This document shows, piece after piece, positions 53,592 through 63,353 of a DNA stretch of 64,000 nt (positions are counted from its first letter, which is position 1; every line of letters begins with the position of its first letter). A program made the translations under genes and the position numbers. Source of the stretch: JAYSSF01 sp043772005. GTDB lineage: Bacteria > Patescibacteriota > Gracilibacteria > Absconditabacterales > Absconditicoccaceae. The stretch lies in assembly GCA_043772005.1 (NCBI GenBank), contig JAYVGP010000008.1:81723-145722 (forward strand). The letters are read 5' to 3'. The notes beneath the pieces are model-generated. The model saw nothing but the letters and a program-made list of their open reading frames with translations. It was not told the origin of the DNA and did no database searches.

Positions 53592-55577
53592 ATGAAAAAA
53601 TCTCTTATTTTTCTTTCTTTTCTGATATTTTATTCTTCTCTTATTGTTAGCGAAGCATTCGCCTCCGTCCCTCAACCTCCAATTGTAACTCGTGCCCAAT
53701 GGTGAGCAGATGAATCCATTAGATTAGGAAACCCATCACTGTCATTATCGATTGACGAAACCAAATCAGTAGATCTTGCAACAATCATACCCGTCCAAAA
53801 ACAAAGCATTGCAGATAATTACCTGGAGACTACTTTTCCCAATGAATTTCGCAGCGATTCTGTTATCAAAGCATGGAACAACAAGCTAATCCGTCGACCA
53901 GTACAGCTCAACAATAAGAAATTTAAAATCGTCATCCATCATACAGCCAAATCAATTGGAGTCAATGCAAACTATGAAGATGAAATAGCTGAGATCAAAG
54001 ATATCTACAGATTTCACACACTAACTCGTAAGCGATGAGATATAGGGTATAATTATGTCATCTGACCTGGAGGAACGATATTTGAAGGCCGTTATGGTGG
54101 TCCTAGTGCTGTATGAGCACACATGGTCAATAATAATGGATGATCAATAGGTATCTCACTCATGGGTAATTTTCAACAAGAAGAACCTACTGCTCAACAG
54201 CTACAATCGACTATTGACCTTACGGCATGGCTTGCGGATAAATATCAGGTTGATGTCTATCGTAAGGTAACATACCACGAATCAAGCTCTGAATATCCAT
54301 ACATTAGTAACCATACAGATGAATCGCTTGTCTGACACAAAGATGCAGGAGATACATCATGTCCAGGTGTAAATCTGTATAATAAACTTGATACCATCAA
54401 ATCTCAAGTAGCAGATCTAGTTGGTAATACTATACCCAGAGACGATACTCCGATTGTAACTGATCCTATCAAATACTACATCCCCAGTACCACCTATCAG
54501 CTCAGCATTCCTCGAACCAAAACAGGTCAAATAATTTCCTGCGAAACTAACAACTCTATCTGGAGCATCAAAAAATGCTGACTTACATGATGATATCTCA
54601 CACTAAATCTGAATAAAATCACTTCTGCAGCTCACGCTGGGTATCACAGAGTAGTAATTCAAACTCCACAAGGTCAAATCTATCTATATATCTCACTGGA
54701 GCATAAAACACCCAAACCTAAGACTGACCAGACGGTAGTCAGTATACCGAGTACTACAAGATATCATACTTGATCCAAAGTGAAAGTGATGCTATATGAC
54801 CTCACCGTCAGTAACACTACTCGGATAGTTAACTGTAAACAATGATGTATGGTACAATTTGGATCAGTCAAAGCTGTCAAGTTAACTCCATGAATTCGTT
54901 TTCAACTCAGTAGAGACAAGGATCAACTTATCTTCCGACTCTCAAATAAAAAATATATCATTCCAAATATAACGATATCTGCTATTGGAACAGGAGTCAT
55001 CACAGTCGATAACTATGGTCGTATGTATAATAATACGTCCCTCAACACACGAAAGTGATCGCTCACACGAGACACGAGAAACTATAAAATCATTAACAAG
55101 TGATCAACAACTGGAATAGTAGTCACTAATACTGTCAGAATGGATGACTATATGCGCTGACTCATTATGACTCAAGCAGATACTCCTCAATCATATCATG
55201 ATGTCAGATATCTCACCGCAAATACCAACATCCGTTATCGAGGGGGAAATGTAACTGATGATGCTCGTATTCATCAGTACTATGGTGGAGCAGCAGCAGA
55301 GCAGCTTGATTATAAGCGACAACTCAGTCACGACAACTATCGCTCTTATGTTCTAAAAAATGAATCAAATCTGACTTATGCACCATGGTTCGAGTGCAGC
55401 AATGGTCGAACTCGTAATGGGATGGCGGATATCTGAGTCTGTGCCGATGGTCTACAATCCGGTCCATGAGTCGGTCTTTCTCGCCTGTGAGCAGTCATGC
55501 TCTCTCAGAGATGATATGCAACTCGTCAGATTATTGAGTATTATTATCCAGGAGTTTCAATTAGACCTGTACAATAA
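53592..55577 (+). CDS. Secreted N-acetylmuramoyl-L-alanine amidase (PGRP) with SpoIID-like C-terminal domain
   Basis: 661 residues. Signal peptide (KSLIFLSFLIFYSSLIVSEAFA). A PGRP/amidase-2 domain follows: VTRAQWGADE, KIVIHHTAKS (zinc His), YRFHTLTRKRGDIGYNYVIGPGGTIFEGR, GGSIGISLMGNF, and HKDAGDTSCPG (second zinc His/Cys). The C-terminus has TNTVRMDDYMRG and ends with GPGVGLSRLGAVMLSQRGYATRQIIEYYYPG, the SpoIID/LytB pattern of stem-peptide-clipping or lytic transglycosylase helper proteins. The combination suggests wall remodelling or attack on the wall of a host or prey bacterium. UGA gives many conserved glycines. Confidence 0.88.
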
Positions 55578-55705
55578 AAAAAATACTACTCGATGAGTAG
55601 CTTGAAGCTAGAGATGTACCAAAAGTAACGGTATCAAATGTTCGGCATACATTAAGCACAAATTATACTTTCATGTGCATTAATTTATTTTTTTAGCTTC
55701 ACAAC

Positions 55706-55882
55706 ATGCTCGGCATTGCTTTTGGCTTATTATGTATCATATTTGCTGGAATGCGAATTTGGGGCAAAAAATACAAAAATACTATTATTGAGAATAGTGG
55801 TAAAATTGGTGTTATCTTGATGTGCTCAGTATTAGCTTTGTTTATTGTCTTTATTTGGTTTCATATTGGAGTCAAAGGCTAG
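55706..55882 (+). CDS. Small membrane protein (58 residues)
   Basis: MLGIAFGLLCIIFAGMRIWG and a second helix GVILMCSVLALFIVFIWFHIG with a short Lys-rich loop between them. No UGA codons are used for its glycines. No family recognised. A strong hairpin terminator follows. Similar in layout to the small membrane protein at 43002. Confidence 0.55.
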   Translation: MLGIAFGLLCIIFAGMRIWGKKYKNTIIENSGKIGVILMCSVLALFIVFIWFHIGVKG

Positions 55883-55910
55883 ATATTTTACTAGTGTAAT
55901 TACCTTAAAA

Positions 55911-55939
55911 AGATTCGATTTTTCGAATCTCTTTTTTTT
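55911..55939 (+). terminator. Intrinsic terminator after the small membrane protein
   Basis: AGATTCG-ATTTTT-CGAATCT followed by eight T. On the other strand it lies just beyond the trmB stop and may also serve that gene (A run on the left). Confidence 0.85.
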
Positions 55940-55943
55940 CTTA

Positions 55944-56603
55944 TTAAATCTTCCTCCGCACCCCATAACAAATCGTCCTACCTCGCTCGATGCCACGGCG
56001 CTCATATCTCGTACTAATATTATAATGGTCTACCAAGAGAGGAGATTGGTGTAAGTCCATAGTACTATCTATTAACTCCCATCATCCATGATCTGCAATT
56101 GACTGGACTGAATAATTTCGCAAATCATGATCATCTGTCTTGAGTCTCAGGAGTCATCCATCAGATAGCAAACGATAGTAAATATCTAAAAATCTGGAGT
56201 AGGTGAGTCTACGATGCTCATCTCCAGTTTTGGGACGAGGATCAGGATGTACAATCCAGATATCATCCACCTCTCACGAAGCAAAGAGCTGCTCGAGGTT
56301 TTGGATAATAATACGAGCAAATCATACATTGGTCAATCACTGATTCTCCGCTTGTATCAACCCATGATAGAACCTCTCACCCTTGATATCGACACCCACA
56401 TAGTTGGTATCGCCACGGCGCGAAGCAAGTCAAAATGTATACTCCCCATAACCACATGCGAGCTCCAGTGTGATGGGATTTTGATTAGCAAAAAAATCTG
56501 ACCCTCGATGTCACTTGATCGACGTTCGTAGTGGATGTCAGCTATCGATGACTTTGTTATGTTGATTAATTACGTCAAATCTGTGGAGTTTTGTACGAGC
56601 CAT
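55944..56603 (-). CDS. trmB: tRNA (guanine-N7-)-methyltransferase TrmB
   Basis: 219 residues. It methylates G46 of tRNA. Motifs: LELACGYGEYTFGLASRRGDTNYVGVDIKGERF (SAM binding), DDIWIVHPDPRPKTGDEHRRLT (family motif, usually PDPWPKxRHxKRR), FLDIYYRLLSDGGLLRLKTDDHD and the C-terminal STRYERRGIERGRTI (family TKxExR). UGA supplies Gly in the central loop. It ends just before a terminator. The spacer to uvrC holds TTATAAAC-type repeats. Confidence 0.9.
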
Positions 56604-56612
56604 TGTTTGGTT

Positions 56613-56720
56613 CTAAGGTTTATAAAGTTTGTAAGGTTTGTAAGGTTATTGTCTGGATTTTCAAATAAAATTTAGTATGATGGCTTTATAACTTTATAAA
56701 CTTTGACCCTTATAAACCAA
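56613..56720. repeat. AT-rich TTTATAAAC / CTTACAAAC repeat tract between trmB and uvrC
   Basis: CTAAGGTTTATAAAGTTTG, TAAGGTTTGTAAGGTTA and later ACTTTATAAACTTTGACCC and TTATAAACC form short direct and inverted copies of the same word. They match the spacer words at 32673 and 43224. Similar words sit near 12128-12150 and 19353-19370. Confidence 0.55.
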
Positions 56721-58495
56721 TCTTATCTCAGACCAACTTATCTCATATTCCACATCTGCCTTGAGTCTATATCTTCAAAGATCATAGAAGTCAGATTTTG
56801 TATATTGGTAAAGCCAAAAATCTCAACAAGCGTGTCCATCAGTATTTCGCCATCGGGTCAGTATGGAAGCAAGACATGATGCATAAAGCTGACTCAGTCG
56901 AGTTTGTCGTAGTAGAAAACGAAAACGAGGCACTCATGCTTGAGTCGAACCTCATCAAAAAACACCTTCCAGCATATAACCGTCTTCTCAAATGAGATAA
57001 TAGTTACGTCTACATCAAGATTACTGCAGAGCCTCGACCACAGATCTTCTTCACACGTACGAGAACCAACGACGGAGCAACCTACATTGGTCCCAAACAT
57101 ATGCGCAACGAACTCAAAAAACTCCTACAATATCTTCGCCAGCTCCTGTGATATAGATGATGCAAAACAACTCAATTTAAACAAGGAAAACTATGTAGCG
57201 ACTACCTCTTTGGGATCTGTAAAGGACGATGTGTCTACGCTAAGCTCAACCAAAAAAACGCAGATAACTATCTCATTGATGCAACCAAACTATGATTTCC
57301 TGCTGATGCGACATTTCAGTCATGAAGACAGACCTCCAGGCATATGATTCAGCTCATCGTAGATTTTTTCAATGGTGAGACAGACAAAATCTTGTGACAC
57401 ATTACTCATGAGATAGATGACTGTATCGCAAGTCAGAATTTTGAATACGCAGCCAAGCTCAGAGATATCTATCATAATATGGACGCCATGACTACCAAAC
57501 AATCAGTGATTCTTGATCCTCAGATCAATGGCGCATACTGTCTGATCCAGCAGCTCGGTACCTATCGAGTATATTGTATTTTAACTATCCAACAGGGTAA
57601 ATTGGTTGATATTCTCAGGTTCAAAGAGTCAGTAGAAGAGACAAGTATCGAGCAGATTCAGCTACAATTTGAGATGGAATACGCTCACGCAGTAGCGAGT
57701 GACGAGTGACGAGTGACGAGTGATTGATGAAATTACGAAAACTGGATCTCAATCAACCAGGAACAAAAGTGAAACAACAGTGAATCCACGAGAGTGGGAA
57801 TCCCTACAAAAGGGAAACTCGTAACTCATAACCCGCTTACTGAGCTACGCTCACATGCTCTCAGATTCATCGAAAACTTTGTCATCTCAGATTCTCGACA
57901 ATCCAACAGCGTCGTCAACGATCTCCTCGGGCAACTCCAAACTCGCTACAACCTTAGCACTTATCCATATCGTATCGAATGTATTGATATTTCACACCTG
58001 TCATGATGATGGGCGAGTGGTGGACTGAGCTGTCTCGTGGGCGGTATGCCCGATAAGAAGTTCTATAGACAATATAAAATTCCCAAAGAGATCGCTGGTG
58101 ATGATCTCAAAAGTCTGACTCATGTCCTGGTTAATCGTTTCAAACTCGAGTCGAGTGACATATTGTGAGATGATCAACTCCCAGATCTCTTCATCATCGA
58201 CGGAGCAGCACCACAACTTGCTTTACTTAATAAACTTAGTGTTCACTACCCACAACTCGTAACTTATTGTAGCAAAATTCAGTTCGTGAGTATTGCCAAA
58301 GGTCAAGCAAGATCCTCCACCTCTAAACTCTATGGTGAAGCAGAGCAACTCATAATCAGATCAGTAGATGGATCACTCACAACCCAGTCTCTCCAACATG
58401 ACCCAGTAGATCAAATCATCACCAAAGTCAGAGACGAAGCTCATCGCTTCGCAAATCGTTATAGAACCAAGCAGATGGGTATGGAGTTCAAGTAG
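56720..58495 (+). CDS. uvrC: Excinuclease ABC subunit UvrC
   Basis: About 592 residues; the start is uncertain because no ATG, GTG or TTG lies in frame between the upstream stop (56666) and the conserved start of UvrC (SQTNLSHIPHLPGVYIF). A non-standard start (ATC at 56720 or ATA at 56696) or a frameshift is likely. GIY-YIG nuclease: PGVYIFKDHRSQILYIGKAKNLNKR. UvrB-binding region: DDCIASQNFEYAAKLRDIYHN. C-terminal RNaseH-like nuclease with FIIDGAAPQ-type Asp and KPQF-like VSIAKGQAR. The C-terminal helix-hairpin-helix domain is absent. A 7-bp tandem repeat (57696-57723) lies in the middle. Confidence 0.85.
57696..57723 (+). repeat. Seven-base tandem repeat inside uvrC
   Basis: Four perfect copies of CGAGTGA. 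Seven is not a multiple of three, so gain or loss of a unit would shift the uvrC frame; in the present sequence the frame stays open by reading UGA as Gly. Confidence 0.9.
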
Positions 58496-60553
58496 TTAAA
58501 GACCTTTAAAATTAATATCTGTTAACTTTGTTTTTGATAACTTCCAATCAAGCTTACCATCTTTATCAAGTTTAACTTTATCGGTAGTTGAAAGATACTT
58601 TATAAGTCATCACACATAAGAATCAACATTGTATTCTTTATCAAAATCTGGAATTGGTAATTTCATTTTCTCTCATGGCTTATCAGGGTTGTCAATTTCA
58701 AACTTGCTCAATATTGCTTTTCATCATCATTTATCATCATTATACCATTTTTTCAATTGCTCATAACTTTTTCTATCTGGACGATCTACTTTAAATGTCT
58801 TTTTTGAGGATTCTCAAGCAAATTTTTTCAGACTATCAAATACTCACTTAGTTTTTTCTGTCCAAACAGCTGAAGAGTCTTTTGGGCTAGATCAATCAAG
58901 AGATGACAATGATTGTCCATCAACAAGATCACCATTATCTTGCATCCCAAGTAGTTCTCAAGCCCAACTATTTTCTAATCATTTGTTAGCCTGAGCAATG
59001 CCGCTCTTCTTTATTCAACTACCGATATCATCAAGCTTCTTCATAATTTTATTATTTTTATCTGTAGGATCGAGTAGACTTGCAGCCTCGTTGAGACTTG
59101 CGCCTCAGAGTGGTCATCATATATCTGGTAGTTTCACTCTCTTCATAAACTCGCCACGCATCGTACCCATCATCTTTTCAGCATCAAATCACATCGCAGC
59201 TCATACTCATCATTTACTGATAGTAAAGCTCATCTTGACCAGCATCCATAACACCATACATGTTGCTACAGCTAATAGTAAATACCCAAACCCTCACCCA
59301 ATTGTACCAGTAGGGTCTGAAATAATACTATCTATCATGGTAATACTTCATACATTATCAACATCGATTTGGGAAGTAGTACGTGTATTTGCAATTCCAT
59401 TAAGTTGGTTGCTTGCTCCATCTATGGTACTTCCGATTCTAGTAGCATCATATACTCATATGATCAACATCATTCATATAATTAATGCTCACGAAGTAAA
59501 TAAAGGCTGCAACAAACCAGTAAACATAGTACCCCATGAGATTGCTTCTTTAGTTTTACTATCGATATCCAGTATTTTTGCTTCTTCATCAAATATATTA
59601 ATCAGCACAATCAAAGGACTAAATATAATCCATCATCGTAAATAAATTAATCTAAATAGATTGAAGGCAACCAACACAATTAATGGTACTATAAACATTA
59701 ATGCTAAAAAGGTTGTTAGAATTACCTTGAGAACATTTTTACCAAGTTCTTTTTTGACTGCAGCCATATTATTACAATCATAGCTAGTTGAATACGCCTG
59801 TAATTTCATTACCCCTGCTCATAAAAATATTAGTGGGCCAGCCAGATTATTACGCTTTTCTACAAGATTTTCTCGTGTTTTATTAGGATTATTTTTCTCT
59901 GGCGTTGTTGCCACAAGACATCCACAATCATTTATTGTAATTTTACTAGGTATAGCTTGAACCAGTCCCTCAATCCATTGATTTTTTTTATTATCACTAT
60001 CTTGGGTATTTTTATCTAAGCCGAGAGTTTTAGTCATAAATTGAGATCAAACCTGTCATATTCATGTCACAGCAACAGTGGATACATCCACAGCGACTCA
60101 CATCAAAAACCAACTCATATTAATTAATACACCAGACATGAGTACCCTAGGACCATAGTCACCAATTACTTTCATATATTCTCATGGTTTCTTGAGGACT
60201 TTACCGATGATCATGATGATAATCGCTACGAGAGCAAAATTCGCAATCGTTCTCATCAAAGTCCAAAACTGATAGAAATAATGTTCTAGTCAGACGAGCT
60301 GACCATAGATGAGGTCATTACTCATGAGTTCTCCAGCAAGCACGGCCGGTATCATCCATGCTCGTGATATAAAATTAAGAAATAACGACATAAGAAATAT
60401 ACTACTACCATTCTCTTCAATAGCAGCATCTCATCAGCACTGTACTATTACATCTCATGCCGCCCATGCACTTTCGCCAAACCCAAACACCACCACTGCA
60501 ATCAGTAGAGTAGTGAGTATTGGTTTATAGTGTTTGAGAAGGAAATTCATCAT
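58496..60553 (-). CDS. Large polytopic membrane protein, TrbL/VirB6-like (paralogue A)
   Basis: 685 residues. Signal-like N-terminus (NFLLKHYKPILTTLLIAVVVFGFGESAWA). Several membrane helices lie in the first 430 residues: e.g. FYQFWTLMRTIANFALVAIIIMIIG and VLMSGVLINMSWFLMGVAVDVSTVA. A Cys-containing loop (NDCGCLVAT, YDCNN) follows, then helices near LKVILTTFLALMFIVPLIVLVA and a long charged C-terminal tail (about 220 residues). The repeated core resembles conjugative TrbL/VirB6 proteins in topology only. The stop abuts the uvrC stop. It shares core motifs with the next gene. Confidence 0.6.
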
Positions 60554-60603
60554 AATTTTATAGTTTTAATTTATTTTTTTTAGAATCTTTTGGCGGCTCT
60601 TCT

Positions 60604-63231
60604 TTATTTTACTTCCGATTTAGGTTCTAACTTTTTGATAGTAATAGTTTTCTTTTCGGTATTTTCAGAAATATCATATCAAACTTTCCCTACATCAGCT
60701 TCTTTTTTGTCAATACTAAATCATGTTTTAAGATTTTCAAATTCATCTCTAGTAAATTGATCGCTAAGAGGGACTATATCATCAATTGTAGCGCTTATTG
60801 GTATTGATAAATTCATAGGCTTAAGATCTTCAACTGCTTTTGTGTCTTTGTTGTCAATTTTATCAAACAAAATCTTCTTTCCATTTGTTGTAATATATCA
60901 TTTAGTTCATCATATTGAGTTAAATCAAGATGCTTGTTCTTTGAGTGCTTTGAAATATTCATCTTTACCAAGTCATTCATATTTAGTTTTAGCTGCATCA
61001 GCCTTAAGGTTATTCCAAACTTCAGATGCATTTATCTTTTGATCAGCTAAGAACTCTGGATTACTAAATAATTTTGAAGCTGTCTTTGTTCATTTAATAT
61101 TATATCTATCAAATAGAGCTTTAATCTTTGTATCATTTGTATCGAGCAAGCTGTCATATGATACATATTTAGCATCTTTCCTCGCTCATTTTATTTCTGA
61201 TAATAGTTTTTTACCAAAATCATTAGATTTAGATCATGGAGTAGAGATATCTTTCGTCTCATATCATGCTCCAACATTCTCAACAATCTTCTTCTTTGCG
61301 GTACCAGCAGCACCCGACAAATCTTCAAATGTCTTATCTACCCATGGCTTAGTAATAGTGTCGCCAGTTGTATCTTTTGTTTCTTTCATAATTTTACCTC
61401 AGATTTCTCCAAGTCCCTCTTTCGCCCCATCAAATCATACAAAGCCTCCATCAAACCAAGGTATCACAGGCATTGATCACATGAGATTTCTACCAAGTCA
61501 TTGGATTTTTTCGGTAGCGTCTTTGGTGATTTCGCTCGATTTCATCACCGCAAATACCATAAAATATAGAAGCACCACTCATACAATATTAACAATTGAA
61601 AATGTGAAGAAACTAAAGAATGCATCTACACCATTGGTGGCGTTAAATTTCTCCAAACAAATATCTACCACTCATATCACACTACAACACTGATCTGTCT
61701 TGTTGCATTGTAGAGCATCTCCGAAGCTTTGATTAGTCGCCATTGAAGAATGGATTGCATCCAAGAACATCATACCCATAGACATCACAAATACGATCAA
61801 TACAGGCTGAAAGAGCAAACTCACAACATTAGGTAATGTTAGTTTTTTACCTATTGAGTCCATAATTGAATCAAGTTGTTTGTTTTCAACTTTCATCATT
61901 TTGAGAGTCCATCACAAGACAAGGAGAGGAGAAAATCACACTACCATCCATAGTACCGCCACTCTCATCATCAGTACAATACACAGTGCGATCATGGGGA
62001 ACAACATCGCAAATCAGAAAAACAATTTAATCATAAATTGAATAATCTGACTTTCTGTCGTGGCAGTCTGTATATCGTTTTTAATATTTGCAAATCAGAG
62101 TATATTGCCGTAGAGATTATACATCACTCAGATCATATTTTTATTTGACTCCACAAGCGTTCTGACTCTCTGTCCACCTCGTGAATGAAGAGCTTGCGCT
62201 CAGCCCACGACTTTATCATCTCGACCCGGTGCTCATATCGTAAGAGTAGTAAGTCAATTTAGATCAAGTAACTGATTTCCAATTACACAGTATGTATCAC
62301 TGATACCTTTTTGGGCATCTTTGTATGCTTGAGTATTATCTCCAGTTAATTGAAAAGATGTAATAGTGGTTTTTCGTTGAACTGCCGTGATAGTATTATT
62401 TTTGAATGGACAAGCAAGGAAGTAATGTTTCTTAGCTGGTGACTTTGCCTCATACGAGTAGAAAGCTTGTCGCTTCGATTTATTGCTCGACAATGTATCC
62501 GAAAAATTAATCGTAGCATTTGATGATAAGATCGGTCTACAGTTTCATAACTTGGCAATATCATCAAGTCATTCTTTTCAATTTCTAATTTTTCATAGCA
62601 TTGAGCCATCCTCTTTACAATATGCATCCGATCATGACTCTAATTTAAGAGGCAATGCTCACACTCCATAAGTAGCAATCGTTGAAACATCTACCATCGC
62701 TCAGATGAGGAACCAACTTGCATTGATTAATACTCCAGCTATCATGATTGATCATAAGGTCTTACCGATAGCTGCAGCTCATCAAGATCACTTCCACATC
62801 TCTTTACCAATCGTCCAAACAATAATAAAAACAATCATAAAATTTGCAATACTTCTCATGATCGTCCAGAACTGATACAGGAGTCCAGTCAAACCTAGTC
62901 ACTCTCCATAGATCAAGCTATTGTCCATTGCAAGTCCAGCCACATACATCAGTGGCCACATCAATAAATATAACACACTTAATATTTGATCAAGAGTATT
63001 TGCGAGTTCCAGCGTATCACTCATTTTAGTTCCTTTTTTCCGTTGATCGCAAGCATTCGTAATCTTTCCTGCATCAATAGCACAAAATTGAGAACATCAA
63101 GCATCACTCGTAGGATAATCACAGCTTGTAGCCTGAGCATATACTTGCTGATTCCCCTCAAACCCAAACATCATCACCCAGACTCATAGGGCTCACAGGA
63201 TTCATATCATATAACGCAGTAGCTGTTTCAT
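60604..63231 (-). CDS. Large polytopic membrane protein, TrbL/VirB6-like (paralogue B)
   Basis: 875 residues from the ATG at 63229-63231, which creates a signal-peptide-like start (KQLLRYMIGILGALGVWVMMFGFEG). Four Cys follow (TSCDYPTSDAGCSQFCAID), then the core seen also in paralogue A: LIYGEGLGLTGLLYQFWTIMRSIANF and IMIAGVLINASWFLIGAMVDVSTIA. More helices occur (MLFPMIALCIVLMMRVAVLWMVVGF, QPVLIVFVMSMGMMFLDA, FTFSIVNIVGVVLLYFMVFA), and a 300-residue charged cytoplasmic-type tail. It is 50 bases upstream of A in the same orientation. A shared ancestry by duplication is likely. Confidence 0.65.
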
Positions 63232-63353
63232 TATTGAAGCATAATAGTACTTGGTATATAGTATATCGAGATCCAGCAATAATGACAAATCAGGGTATTG
63301 ACAAAATAATAATAAATAATTATAATAGATGGATTTATATTTCACACAAAAAC

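Noticed and set aside
58998..59645. Long plus-strand frame of 215 codons opposite TrbL-like paralogue A
   Set aside because: It mirrors the hydrophobic minus-strand gene. The minus frame runs uninterrupted for 685 codons with a signal peptide and paralogue B supports it.
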